From: Lasiodiplodia sp. COLG20 | Taxonomy: Eukaryota > Ascomycota > Dothideomycetes > Botryosphaeriales > Botryosphaeriaceae | Direction: 5' to 3' | Assembly: GCA_009801085.1 (NCBI GenBank) | Contig: VNWV01000002.1 | Span: forward strand, 2,294,001-2,358,000 | Length of the DNA stretch: 64,000 bases | In this document: piece after piece, positions 42,989 to 54,123 of the stretch | How the letters are laid out: every line of letters begins with the position of its first letter | How positions within the stretch are numbered: position 1 is the first letter of the stretch | Notes under the pieces: model-generated | The model's database searches: none | What the model was told of the DNA's origin: nothing | What the model saw: only the letters and a program-made list of their open reading frames with translations | Program-made: the position numbers and the translations under genes

Positions 42989-44453
42989 AGTTGCGACCAG
43001 CGGCGTGGGCGACGAAACGGGGTTTGAGTAAAGTGGTTGTCGGATCGGGCGACGACGGAGCGCGAGTTGAGGATAAAGGTGACAACAAACGTCGAGGTGT
43101 GCGGCGACAAGGCTTGAAGCACTTCGTGCGAAGTGCGATGGTGTCGCGAGCTCAAGGTTTTGTTGTGGAGACGAGAAGAGAGTCGGATGGTAGTCCCTAT
43201 AAACACACACTTGCGACGCTAGTCCGAATTGGGCACACGACTCAAGATCTTCGTGCTTCTTCCGCACCAGGAAGGAAGGCGCGGGTATTTAGAGCCCTCG
43301 GGGCGCCTCGCATGGGCCGCACGCGCACGAGGAATTGAACATCCGGCGCCACGGCGCGCGCCGCACCCTACCATGGCCGCTTCCAGACACAGTAAACCAT
43401 ACTGGAGGAATCGTCTTACCGCATTCCAGTAAGCGCTGTTTTCCGGGATGGAATAGGGCCTTGGAGCTAGCCGCACTGGGAGCGACAGTCCTGTTCTATG
43501 CGCTGATGGTCAGTTTCTATAGCAGCCTGAGCATTAGTGGAAGAGCGACCAGTTTGCTTAACACAATGGAGGTTTCCGCACATACTGAGTTGATGCTCTG
43601 GTTGAATATTGATTGGCCATATCTTTTTGCATCCATCTATGATGATAGCTGCTACTCGAACCGCTCAGCAGCTGGCCAGGTGGTCATTTCATGATAGACC
43701 GCGCAGATCAACAGTCTAAAATATTCCCTTCACCTGCAAGTCTAATCAATATTCTATGAATATCCCAATCTAGATCAAGCTGATTTTAGCCCCGAGTGCT
43801 TTAGAGATCAATTTGGTCGAAGGGTTGCGGACAAATTTGACTGAGACATGGGAGTGTAACGCAAAGACGAATGCGTCTGCTGACTCCAGTCTGACACCGA
43901 ATTTCCGCGACACATACGCACCCGGACCGCAGGACTTTGGAGAGGGATGGTCGGCTTTGGAATAGATCGAATGTGATGAGAGGCAATATGTAGAATGATA
44001 ACACCGTCATAAAAGTAGAATACTAACACCGCCATTAAAAAACCGTGCTAGAGACAGAAGACTGATAATTGGCAGAATGCGAATATATAGAAGGTGGAAA
44101 AAATAAAATAGAGTAAGAAATTCCCTGATGGTTAATGCATGTTCGGCAACGGTATTACGTCCTGCTATGCACAGTATTCATTTTGGTGAGCCTCAAGGTA
44201 TGGCACTTACGGAGTACTTTGCATTTGCAAAGTGAAAGCTAAATGGACGAAATTTGTTGTAGTTTGCTGGTTGGGATGGATGGAGTGAAGTTGTTCCCTG
44301 AGGCGCGAGATCAGCGACCAGGGTCTTTCCCGAACTTTCGCCGTTGCAACCTGGCAGCTCGCGATCAACACTCCTTACGCCGGCGCTCCGAAGCTCCAAC
44401 AGCCGCCCAGAATATCGCCATTTTGCAATCGCAGCACCCCTCGACTCGCCGCC
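42989..44453. promoter_or_regulatory. Divergent intergenic region between the SANT-like gene and EMP24
   Basis: 1.46 kb with no supported gene. A plus-strand frame (43335-43694) has no domain and no clear promoter. AT-rich in the middle, GC-rich near both starts. Confidence 0.45.
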
Positions 44454-45214
44454 ATGCTGTTCCCCTCCGCCGCCGTCGTTGCCGCCTTCGGCTATCTCGT
44501 CAGCCTTGCTTCGGCCCACAACATCCAGCTCAAGGCCCACTCGCGCGAGTGCTTCCACGAGCAGCTCCATTCCGACGATAAGATGACCGTGACCTTCCAG
44601 GTCGGCGACCGCGAGTTTGGTGGTAGCGGCAATCTTGAGATCGACTTCTGGGTGCGTCAATACACCAATTGGCTCCAAAGCGGTGCTAATGCGGCCTCTA
44701 GATCCAAAACCCGTCGAACAACATGCAGACCCACGAGCGTAGTGTTTCCTCCGGCGACCACTCCTTCGTCGCTCACCAGGATGGGAGGTACACCTACTGC
44801 TTCAGCAACGAACACTGGGCCGCGAACACCAAGGAGGTCTCTTTCAACGTCCACGGCATTGTCTACGTTCCCGAGTCCGAGGCCCCGCAGGATCCGTTGG
44901 AGAAGGAGGGTGCGTACACGCACATGCCATAATTCGCCGGGCACGTCACTGACAGCTTCTAGTCCGCCAACTCTCGGAACTCATCGCTTCGGTCAAGGAC
45001 GAGCAGGGATACATCGTGGTCAGAGAGAGGACGCACAGGAACACTGCTGAGAGCACCAACGCCAGAGTCAAGTGGTGGAGCATCTTCCAAATTCTTGTGC
45101 TGGTCGGTGAGGGCGTCTTCCAGGTTTGGTGGCTGAAGAGGTTCTTCGAGGTAAGTTCGGCCAGGAAAGCTCTGTGAACCAGCTAACAGGACACAGGTCA
45201 AGCGCGTTGTATAG
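44454..45214 (+). CDS. EMP24: p24 family cargo receptor Emp24
   Basis: Exons 44454-44651, 44702-44909, 44963-45150, 45197-45214; introns 50, 53 and 46 bp; 203 aa, the length of yeast Emp24. It is a type I membrane protein of COPII/COPI vesicles that helps sort GPI-anchored cargo at ER exit. Signal peptide (LFPSAAVVAAFGYLVSLASA), GOLD domain with paired Cys (ECFHEQL and YTYCFSNEH), VSFNVHGIVYV, a coiled stalk, then YIVVRERTHRNTAESTNARV, a membrane span and the tail RRFF-type sequence KRFFEVKRVV. The final 18-nt exon encodes VKRVV; the diaromatic FF just before it is the usual COPII signal. The beta-type (Emp24) subfamily follows from the RERTHRNTAEST block. Confidence 0.95.
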
Positions 45215-45767
45215 ATAGACGTGTTCTGGGTTCTTGGCGATGGTTGTTTAGGTCCTGAATTGACGAAGACATGTTTTCACTTCCAATCTGACCGCTTTCG
45301 CTTGATGATCCGGAAGCCGTGCCGTTTGCGGACAACTCGTTCCATAAATAATTGAGCTTCCAGGCGCAGCGGGATGGACGAAGTTGTAGTCTTTATTTAG
45401 ATACCCTGGTGTCTCTGTTCCAGGACAATAAAAAAATGATGGTCATTTCTTTGGAAAAATGAAGGCCGAAGCAACATGTCAGAGCCGATTGAGCATTCAC
45501 CTAGCGCTAGGTGGTGAGCTCTCGGCCCGAGCTTGCCCGCGCGCGTCACGGCAGCCAACGCGCAGGACCCCGACTGCAGCTCCATCGCGACAGCCTCGCG
45601 CAGAATTCCCTAGCTTCCGTCTCTCCTCTTCCACAACCCCGCGAAGCTTTCAAGAAGCTGCCCAAGACCACTGGGAGCTAGCCACCACAGCCCCGCTAAT
45701 TGCCGCCGTTCACCCAATCCATTCGCAACACTGCAAGCCGTCGCACCTCTGAGAGAGCTCCGACAAG
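45215..45767. promoter_or_regulatory. Intergenic region between EMP24 and LSM8
   Basis: No gene seen; the 3' part is the LSM8 promoter and leader. Confidence 0.5.
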
Positions 45768-46198
45768 ATGTCGCTCCAATCCTACATTAACAGTGCGTTC
45801 TATACCCGACCGCCACGCCACGCGCACTTCCGGCTCTACGCTCTTCACAATTTGCCTCCGCTGTCCTTCCACGCACCTCCTGCTATTTGAATGGTTTCGC
45901 CCTGCTGACGCCTTCTTGCTGCCTAGAGAAAATCTGCATCATCACGGTCGATAGCCGGACGCTGGTCGGAACACTGCTGTCGTGCGACCAGATGACGAAT
46001 CTCGTGCTGGCCGATACCTGGGAACGCATCATACGGCCTGCCGACGACCCGGAGCCTTCCAGCGAGGTGCAGCATGGTCTGTACCTCATCCGCGGCGACA
46101 ACGTCGCGCTGTGCGGTCTGGTAGACGAGGAGCTGGATGCGAGCATCGACTGGTCGAAGGTGCGGGGCGAGGTCATTGGGACAACGAAGCACGTGTGA
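45768..46198 (+). CDS. LSM8: U6 snRNA-associated Sm-like protein LSm8
   Basis: Exons 45768-45792 and 45927-46198 (134-bp intron); 98 aa. LSm8 is the subunit that marks the nuclear Lsm2-8 ring, which binds the U6 snRNA 3' end. Seen: MSLQSYINKKICIITVDSRT, Sm1 motif with VGTLLSCDQMTNLVL, ERIIRP, and the Sm2-like LIRGDNVALCGLVDEE followed by the LSm8-typical DASIDWSKVRGEVIGTTKHV end. Exon 1 is only 25 nt; the acceptor CCTAG gives the expected INKKICIIT junction. Confidence 0.93.
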
Positions 46199-46804
46199 GG
46201 TGGCGCTTCAGGATTGCAAGACAATCACTGAGGAAAAGAGTCATGAGAGGATCAAGGGCCGCTTGTGGGGAGGACGAGGGCGCAATGGCGCTGGACGGAG
46301 GGACCGCTTGGAGCTTGGAAACGGTGTTACTTGCGGCGAGGGCATACGTCCGCGGAGCTTTCGCGCTCAAATACTTGTTGTGCTGGGGCACACGCTACTG
46401 GACTCGTCGCGGCCGGACGCTCCTGGTCAGGCATTCGGGGGACGCGTTGATCAGGCCCCGTTCGAGAATTTTTGAGGCCAATTGTCATACGCAGTAGGTT
46501 CTCTCAATCGATATCCACATTTGCTACGTTAACGGCATCTTTCATTTCTTTCCAGCATACCATATTTTCAGCGGTAATCCAGGCGTCATACGGGCACTTT
46601 GTGGACTATAAGCTGCTCGAAACGACGAAAGACGCATTAGGCCACCAAACCTACATTTCTGGAATATCTATTGATAATCATGCTTTGCAGCAGTTGAAAA
46701 ATTTATATTTTACTATCATTCCATGCCTTGTGCCATGCTAAGTATACAAAATGCCTTCTGGCTGATATCGCTCGTCTTTCTTTACTCCGGACCAAGTAAC
46801 TCCC
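46199..46804. other. Convergent 3' regions of LSM8 and the PITH gene
   Basis: No supported gene. Confidence 0.5.
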
Positions 46805-47580
46805 TCAAATTCCACCTCCGCCGCCACCCGGTCCGCCGATGCCGCTTCCCATACCCAATGCGCTCGTTCCCTTCACCTTGTGATCCGCTGGGTTGGCGGC
46901 GGCCTCGTACAGAAAGTTGACGGGCTCCTTGTTCAGCTTCATGAACTCGCCCTTGAAGGCAAGGTAGGAAACACGAGTGACGTCCTCTTCGCCCTGGCCG
47001 AAGTTGTCCTCGAAAAAGAGGGTGAGAGAACGGGTGGTGTTGAAGAGTGCGCGTTTGACGGGCACCTCTTGGATGTCGTTGGTCTGGGAGAGCTCGAAGG
47101 TCTGCGTGGGCTGCAAGTCGGATGCAGTGCCGAAGTCGAGGTCGTCACGGTTCAGGAAGACTTTGAGCGTCTTGGGAGCGGAATCGGTCGCGCTGGTACG
47201 GACAAGAATGGCGTGCAGGCGGACTTGGCCGGTGAAGCTTTATGAAAGAGAGCGGCGCGTTAGCAATGCGACACCCCTGCATACATGAGAGAATGGAAAA
47301 ACAAATATACTTACGGGACGAACATGAGCAGCTGTTCGTCGGCATCGCTGGCTAGCTCCGGTTCTGGGTCTAAGCGCTGCGCCCACGTCTTCTGCAGAAT
47401 GGCGGCTCCTGCGCGGGGCGTCTCCTCGTTCAGCGTGTTGACGCTTGAGAAGTCGACTTGCTCGTACAGCAGCGACTGCAGCGCTGGTGTGATGTCGTCG
47501 CTGTGGTCGTGTACGTGCCCATGGTCGCCATGATCATGGCCTCCGTGGCCAGCGTGCTCGTCGTGGCAGTGGTGCGACAT
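46805..47580 (-). CDS. PITH-domain protein (PITHD1-like)
   Basis: Exons (minus): 47580-47315 and 47237-46805 (77-bp intron); 232 aa. A His/Asp/Gly-rich N-terminus (HHCHDEHAGHGGHDHGDHGH) is followed by the PITH (DUF1000) fold: LLYEQVDFSSVNTLNEE, LLMFVPFTGQVRLHAILV, LFFEDNFGQGEEDVTRVSYL and a Gly-rich end. PITH proteins bind the 26S proteasome base, and human PITHD1 is a proteasome-associated factor. The His-rich start is usual in this family but long enough here to suggest metal binding. No thioredoxin domain is attached. Intron phase agrees with the conserved FVPFTGQVRL junction. Confidence 0.9.
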
Positions 47581-48146
47581 TCTTTCAAGCTATTGTATGC
47601 GGCGTATTCCTACGTGTCTTGGACCTTGATATTGGCGTGCGTGTATATATGTGCTTTGCGCGCTGTACCTTGAGGGCGGGGAAGGATTCGTAACGTCAAG
47701 AGGGCCGTTGCGGCCCGCAGCAGCAAATGGCGGGGGAGGGGCAACGCAGAAGTGACGATGCTCCACGCCGACGGATCGTGCACGAGTGGCAAGAACTTGC
47801 TGGCCACAGGCTGGAAATTTCTAGGTATCGTGGCGAGGGCAGAGCAATGTTGATGGGCTCTGTGTCATCTTATCGGCGACAAGCAATCGCAGCCGCGAGC
47901 GAACAATGAGCGTACGGAGGCAAAAATGTGTGAGCCAGATCGTCAACGCATATGCATGTCCGCACGTGAGGTACACTCGACCCATCACCAATCAGCCTTC
48001 TTCATATGAGCAAAGATTACGTTGCGGATATCTCTATGTGAAACCAGTATGTGCTCCGTCGTTGCCCTTCCCAGAAGATGTTCCCCCAAACGCCTTGCTG
48101 AAATGCATGCAGCAAACCGCCAGCCAATGTGCTAACCATCAACATG
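47581..48146. promoter_or_regulatory. Intergenic region between the PITH gene and VPS20
   Basis: Promoter side of the PITH gene and 3' side of VPS20. No other gene. Confidence 0.5.
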
Positions 48147-49091
48147 TCATGCAAGCATCGGTTCTGCGTGCATCGTTGTCTGCTCGCGCCTCCGGGCTTC
48201 GGCTCTTTCGCGCGCTGTACCGCGTTCCGGCTGTGTAGCCTCCGGTACCTTAGTCGGAGCATCTGGTAGGTTCTCCGGGAGCTTGGTGCCGTTCATTTCC
48301 TTCTCCAGCGCGTCTAGCTCGTCTTCAACCTCGTCCTCATCTTGATTAGACATTCTGCCAGCAAGCATTTCGCTGATTTCCTGTACGTTTGTTAGCACTA
48401 GCGCTTCATTCCCATTCGGTCATCGAGTGGCCTAAGCGCAGCTGGTCATGAGGCAACCCTCCGCATGGCCGATGAACACGGTCACGGAAACGGCCATGGG
48501 TATGGATGCCTCCAGTGCAAATGGAGATGCGCAATCCCTTCAGGGACCTTTCTGACCGCAGCTGCGACAGCCGGTATGACGTGCTGGTCGGTACTGACTC
48601 TTTGGTATGCCTGCGCCTCTTCATTCTCGCCCATGAGCTTCTCAACATTCTCCAGCCCACCCATCTCCTTGTGAATCTCCTTCAGCACGCTCGTGCCTTG
48701 TTGTAGGCCGAATAGTACATCTTTCTGTACTAACGCAAATTCAACATCGCTCGTGAGCGTCTCGAGCTGGGCAAGCTGTGAGTCGGTCTTCTGCAGGAGC
48801 GACTCTTGGTATTTCTTCCGGCGCAGCGCTAGCAAAGCGCGCCGCTTGTCGCCCCTTTTCAGACATTCTTTCGCAATTTCGGTCTCGCGGTTGGTGATGA
48901 CGATAATCTTCTTTTGGTATTGGTGTAGCTTGTCTCGTTGGTTCTTCATGTCCAGGATAGCTCTGGGTAATGGGCGCGCGGCGTTAGCTACGCGCATGCC
49001 GAAACGCGTTGAATGAGGACGCGGAGGGATGCAAAGCTACGACTCACTTATCCTGGGCAGATATCTTGGGGGTGCTCCCGGAGTTGCCCAT
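48147..49091 (-). CDS. VPS20: ESCRT-III subunit Vps20/CHMP6
   Basis: Exons (minus): 49091-49048, 48962-48599, 48380-48147; introns 85 and 218 bp; 213 aa. Vps20 bridges ESCRT-II to Snf7 polymer nucleation on endosomes for multivesicular body sorting. The start MGNSGSTPK has Gly2, the N-myristoylation site that anchors Vps20. Helices 1-2 read AILDMKNQRDKLHQYQKKI and RETEIAKECL, then the basic RRALLALRRKKYQESLL. After KEMGGLENVEKLM the chain turns acidic (DEDEVEDELDALEKEM), as in the autoinhibitory and MIM-bearing tails of ESCRT-III. The gene is divergent from RIX7. Confidence 0.88.
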
Positions 49092-49420
49092 GATCTGTCG
49101 ACGGCTGTAAGCAAAACTCCCAAAGCGTTGCTGTTCTGGCGCGGTCGCAAGACCGCTCCGGCGTCGGGCAGCGCGTATGATGCGCTGCCAAGACGCTTGA
49201 GACCGGGCCTTATCGGCTTATCGCTCACCCCTGCATGTGCGTCAGAGCGTCCGCGGGCCCTGAGAAATTTCCTGGAGCCGCCGCCGGCATTATTCTAACT
49301 ACCACGCAGGCCTCGAGAGCTGCTCAGCACCGCCCCCAGAACGGCCGCCTAGCCCCACGCGATCGAATCTATAGAGCAAAATTTCGACTTCCACATTTCG
49401 CCTGTCATACATACACAAAA
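49092..49420. promoter_or_regulatory. Shared VPS20/RIX7 promoter
   Basis: 329 bp between divergent starts. GC-rich, with no TATA box noted. Confidence 0.5.
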
Positions 49421-51616
49421 ATGCCATCAGTGCGGGGCAAAGGCCGGTCATCCCTTCGGCAGGGACTTGACAAGGAAGTCTTCCAGGTCATTCGCAAGCT
49501 CATCGACGAGCAGCCAGGCGAAAATCCGAACCTTTCGGTTTACACTGTGTCCGACTGGATTAAGCGCTCAAATTCTTCGCTCGCGAGGAGACCACGAAAA
49601 CAGCTCGAGGACAGCATTGAGCGCGTGCTGGACGTCATGAAGGAGGACGAAGCCAGTGGAGACGATGAGATGGCGCCGATTGATGCCGATCTCGGAGACG
49701 AGCAGGAGAAGGAACAACAGGTCGCATCGGAAAACGCAATGAATGTGGCGTTGCGCGGGAATCTGGCCAAGCAGACGGCTACCGCCGAGGCGGCTGCGAA
49801 GAAGCGGGACGGCCAGCGGCTGCCTGACGGCCAACCAGTCAAGAAGAAGAGGAAGGGCGAATCGAAGACGGAAATCAATACCGCGCCCCCAACGCACATA
49901 AAGCTGGAGGATGTTGGCGGTGTTGGACACGTGAAGCGCCAGCTCAAGGAGCTTCTTGTGCTACCATTGCTCCGCCCGGAAGAATACACAGCTGCCAAAA
50001 TTCCCATCCCTCGTGGCATCCTTCTGCACGGTCCACCCGGATGTGGTAAAACCATGATCTCCAAGGCATTTGCGGCCAAGATGGGTGTACCGCTGATTGA
50101 GATTCTGGGTCCATCTGTCGTGTCTGGAATGTCCGGAGAGTCCGAGAAGCAAGTGAGAGAGCATTTCGAAGAGGCTCGGAGGAATGCACCGTGTCTGTTG
50201 TTCATCGATGAGATCGATGTCATTGCTCCTAAGAGAGATACATCACAAAGCCAGATGGAAAAACGTATCGTTGCACAACTGCTCATTTCCATGGACAGTC
50301 TGGCTATGGAGGGAAATGATGGCAAACCTGTCATTGTTCTTGCTGCCACGAACCGGCCTGACAGTCTTGATCCGGCCCTAAGAAGAGGTGGTAGGTTCGA
50401 TACGGAAATTAACATGGGTGTTCCGAATGAAAAGATGAGAGAACTCATCCTTCGCGCTCAAACGCGAGAGGTCAAGGTCTCAGATGACGTCGATTTCACA
50501 CACCTGGCGAAGAGAACCGGTGGATTTGTAGGTGCCGATCTGCGGGATCTTGTTGGCAAAGCCGGTTCATGGGCGATGGATCGTTACAGAGAGGCCCTCG
50601 AAAGACAGGGTCGGGAAGCCGAGCAAGAGATGGATGTTGACGGCGGAGAAACGATGGAGGGAGATGAGGACGACAAAAGTATCACCCGGCTCGTGCAAGT
50701 TGCCAAACGACGAGATCTACCGCGTCCGGTTGGTTTTGAAACTCTTGCCATCACCATGGAGGCGTTCAACACGGTACTTCCCGGAATCCAGCCTTCTTCC
50801 AAGCGTGAGGGCTTCGCTACGGTACCTGACACGACATGGGAAGATATTGGCGCTCTGCAAGACATCCGCGAGGAACTTCAGATGGCCATCGTCGAGCCGA
50901 TCCAGCACCCCGACAGATATAAGCAGGTCGGTATCACAGCGCCAACAGGCGTGTTGCTCTGGGGGCCTCCAGGATGCGGAAAGACGCTTCTGGCAAAGGC
51001 AGTGGCCAACGAATCCAAGGCCAACTTCATCAGCGTCAAAGGACCAGAACTGCTCAACAAATACGTCGGAGAATCCGAGCGTGCTGTTCGTCAGGTCTTC
51101 TCTCGCGCACGTTCTTCCGTCCCCTGCGTCATCTTCTTTGATGAGCTTGACGCGCTCGTACCAAAGCGCAACGATTCCCAGTCCGAAGCATCCACTCGGG
51201 TTGTCAACACGTTGCTTACTGAGCTCGATGGCTTGAGCGCTCGCGAGGGCATTTACGTCATTGCTGCCACGAACCGTCCTGACATGATCGATGACGCCAT
51301 GCTGCGACCTGGTCGCCTGGAGACAATGCTCTTCGTTGGCCTGCCCGGCCCCAGCGAGCGCGCAGAGATCCTCAAAGCTCTCATCAAACGCACTCCGATT
51401 AATGACAAGTACGCAGAATTTGGAAGGTGTTGCGAGAACTACTCAGGTGCAGATCTTGGCAGCTTGTTGAGACAGGCTGGCCAGAACGCGCTCAGGCGCA
51501 AGAGCAGTGAGGTCTTGGAGGAGGACTTCGAGAAGGCTAAGCAGAAGATCGTGCCAAGTGTGGGAGATTTGTTGAGGTATGAAGTGTTGAAGAAGAAGTT
51601 GTCTTCGAGGGTATGA
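49421..51616 (+). CDS. RIX7: Ribosome biogenesis AAA-ATPase Rix7 (NVL-like)
   Basis: Single exon, 731 aa. A type II AAA-ATPase of the nucleolus that strips factors (such as Nsa1) from pre-60S particles. The N-terminal domain ([35 protein letters not shown]) resembles the substrate-binding NVL2/Rix7 N-domain; an acidic stretch and a basic KKKRK nuclear-localisation patch follow. D1: GPPGCGKT at 204-211, [30 protein letters not shown]2: GPPGCGKT at 515-522, [44 protein letters not shown]. Both Walker A and B sites and sensor 1 are intact in each ring. The start is the first ATG in frame with good context; it gives a chain somewhat shorter than yeast Rix7. Confidence 0.93.
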   Translation: MPSVRGKGRSSLRQGLDKEVFQVIRKLIDEQPGENPNLSVYTVSDWIKRSNSSLARRPRKQLEDSIERVLDVMKEDEASGDDEMAPIDADLGDEQEKEQQVASENAMNVALRGNLAKQTATAEAAAKKRDGQRLPDGQPVKKKRKGESKTEINTAPPTHIKLEDVGGVGHVKRQLKELLVLPLLRPEEYTAAKIPIPRGILLHGPPGCGKTMISKAFAAKMGVPLIEILGPSVVSGMSGESEKQVREHFEEARRNAPCLLFIDEIDVIAPKRDTSQSQMEKRIVAQLLISMDSLAMEGNDGKPVIVLAATNRPDSLDPALRRGGRFDTEINMGVPNEKMRELILRAQTREVKVSDDVDFTHLAKRTGGFVGADLRDLVGKAGSWAMDRYREALERQGREAEQEMDVDGGETMEGDEDDKSITRLVQVAKRRDLPRPVGFETLAITMEAFNTVLPGIQPSSKREGFATVPDTTWEDIGALQDIREELQMAIVEPIQHPDRYKQVGITAPTGVLLWGPPGCGKTLLAKAVANESKANFISVKGPELLNKYVGESERAVRQVFSRARSSVPCVIFFDELDALVPKRNDSQSEASTRVVNTLLTELDGLSAREGIYVIAATNRPDMIDDAMLRPGRLETMLFVGLPGPSERAEILKALIKRTPINDKYAEFGRCCENYSGADLGSLLRQAGQNALRRKSSEVLEEDFEKAKQKIVPSVGDLLRYEVLKKKLSSRV

Positions 51617-51881
51617 GCCTACTTTGTGCGTTAGCGTAAGACAGTTTTGTGAGATATCCCGATAGAAGATCTGTATTTCTGATCATTCTCTACTTCTTAT
51701 CCTTCGATATGTGCAACATTCCAGCGCATGGAACACATGGAGCGCGCTCGAATTGTCCAGGAGAACTCGTGCCATAATACATAAGGGCGGGTACCTCCTT
51801 CGAATGCCCGGGGTTTAATCTATACCATTTCTGTTTATTGTGTAATAATTCAAACCAAAGAATCCATATCGAGTCTTCATC

Positions 51882-52523
51882 ATGACTCCCAAGAGGAAAC
51901 AAAGCTTCAAAGGGTACAAAGAGCCGGATGATGAGGACCACGAGGCAATGTTCCGAGAGTACAAGATCTATAGCTTCCTCGAAGATGCTGCCACATACAA
52001 GGACGACCCTCGCATTCCCTTAGGTACCCCAGCTTGCATGCTGCCAAGAAGGGTGGGGACGGAGAAGATCCGCGCCGAAGAGTACATTGCGTTATGCCGA
52101 CTCCTCGCAGCATTCCCATTTTTTGTTACCTGGGAGGCAGCGAGAATGGTGCCGCGTAATCAGGTCATAAACGTCGCTACCCCAGATGAACTCCCTTCGG
52201 AGCCTACACAGAAAGCAGTGAGGTATTATGTCGGGTTCTTGTGCTCCGCAGTTGCAAAGGAAGAGGGGTGGGCAAAAAGGATATGGCCGGTGAAGGGTGA
52301 GGAGCCGGAGGACAAAAGTCAGTGGGAGCAGGCCGATAGCGTCATACGTGACGTTGCTGTTGTTTTGAGGAAATTTTGGAAAGGAAAGGAAAAGGAGCGT
52401 ATTGAGGCATTGATTACCTTGAGGGAGATGGTGCAAAGGGTGTTTGGCTTTATGCCTGATATGTGTGAGAGCTCTGCGGACAAAGGGCAAGTGGATACGG
52501 CGAACTGGCTGGTTGGCAAGTAG
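51882..52523 (+). CDS. Hypothetical protein, 213 aa
   Basis: Single exon, not recognised. Hydrophilic, with a basic start (MTPKRKQSFKGYKEPDDEDH), a weakly hydrophobic middle (ALCRLLAAFPFFVTWEAARM), and a helical C-terminal part rich in K, E and W (SVIRDVAVVLRKFWKGKEK). No signal peptide, membrane span or Cys motif. Codon use is smooth over its whole length and the opposite strand is broken, which supports a real gene. No function proposed. Confidence 0.55.
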   Translation: MTPKRKQSFKGYKEPDDEDHEAMFREYKIYSFLEDAATYKDDPRIPLGTPACMLPRRVGTEKIRAEEYIALCRLLAAFPFFVTWEAARMVPRNQVINVATPDELPSEPTQKAVRYYVGFLCSAVAKEEGWAKRIWPVKGEEPEDKSQWEQADSVIRDVAVVLRKFWKGKEKERIEALITLREMVQRVFGFMPDMCESSADKGQVDTANWLVGK

Positions 52524-54123
52524 GCGTGTGCTAAAGCCAGTACTAATGAATAGTGTCAAGGACAGATGTAGGAAACCATTACGCCTTTATGCTATTCTTC
52601 ATCAACCATGGAGTTTTGGTGGCTTTAATCGACTGACTTACATCAAGAAAAGAAAAGAGAAAGTCTGGAATGCGATCAGATAAGTGTGTAAGCAGCCAAG
52701 GGGTTGCTTACAGGACAGTAGAGAAGATCTTGGAGGTTTCTGAATCTTACATGAAATGCTGGTGGAGGCATGAAAATAGGGTAGGATAGTTCAGCAGTCC
52801 TGATGCGGAGCGTCAAGGCTACAGATGACATGCACAAGAAGCCTTTTTTTCGAGTACGGAGCAATGTTAATCATGTGTGAATCCCCAGTCTTCCCGATTC
52901 AAGCTTCTAAATCAGCAATGCCTGCACTATACAGTTAGGATTATGCCCCTGCGGTGTTCCTTCGCACTCTATTTTTAGATCTTTGTTTGCATAGTCCTTC
53001 TATTTGCACTGGCAAGTGCTTTCTTCGTACTCGAAAATATGACACAGCTGAAAGGACCTATGTTTCAAATTATGCATGTTCCCTTTAGCTTCTGCCCTTA
53101 GGAATACGTTTTATGCCGTCGAAATGGTGGGAAGAAACTGTAATGCAGCTAGAATATTTGTTCTCTCATCTGTAGATAGTCTTCAATCACGGGTGGCTCA
53201 GTTATTAGCCATACAGGGCTGTAAAGAGTGGCGATGCAACCAGCAAATGATGGACTATCCGCTGAACCAAAACGGCGTATGCTGGCGATCCACAAGATCG
53301 ACATGTTACGCGAAGGGGATACCCCTCACAGGGACAGGATTCAGCGCACTAGGCGCATACCCGAAACGTCCACAGGGGCCGCGACCTTGACGATTGAAGA
53401 GTCGGTTGTGCACGCCACGTCGACACAGACCCCGGCCACCACTTTACGATTGACGACTCTGGTGCTATGGAGCTCTTATTGAAATATTTGCCAAGGGGCA
53501 TGGAATCGTGAGCTAGTAAGTCTCGATAAGGTGGATCCAGTTGACTGGCTTTGGAAAGTCGAAATTGTCAGAAAGCTCTTGGTGCTCTAGTTTGTTGAAG
53601 GGCAGGGTCCGTGTAGCTCTTGCCGGCTGTGGCCCGAGCGGCATGTGCGCTTTAGCGGGGATGGACGTGATCGGCAGAATGCGATAGGGTACCGGATTTT
53701 ACCTGAGCAATTGATGTGCGGGGTGGAGAAGAAGGATGGCGATGCGAAACGGAGGCAGCAAGGGTCAGCAGCAATCTGAGACAGCAGAAATTTCGGGCGA
53801 AGCCGACACGGGCATGTGAGTGCAGGGCAACTGAGGCGAGAAGGCGGTGATGGCAGGCGGTGGAGAAGCTTATCCTGCCGGGATCGCAATCTGGTTGGTG
53901 CAGGGGTAAGACGTGTCGCCCGCGCGTGCGCTGTATGCAGCGCGCCCGCCGTGGACGTATTTTGTTGCTCCCGTCAACAACCACACCGCACCGCCGCATC
54001 CCGCATCCGCCGCTCCCTTCACCTGTCCTTCCCGCGGCATCGCTACCTCCCTCGCCGCCGCGCACCCGCCGTCCGTCCAGACACATGTCTTGATCCGCTT
54101 TGATTCCTACACCGAATCACACC
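52524..54123. promoter_or_regulatory. 1.6-kb intergenic region ahead of the dynein gene
   Basis: AT-rich on the left, GC-rich near the dynein start. Short frames on both strands carry no domain. No tRNA recognised. Confidence 0.5.
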
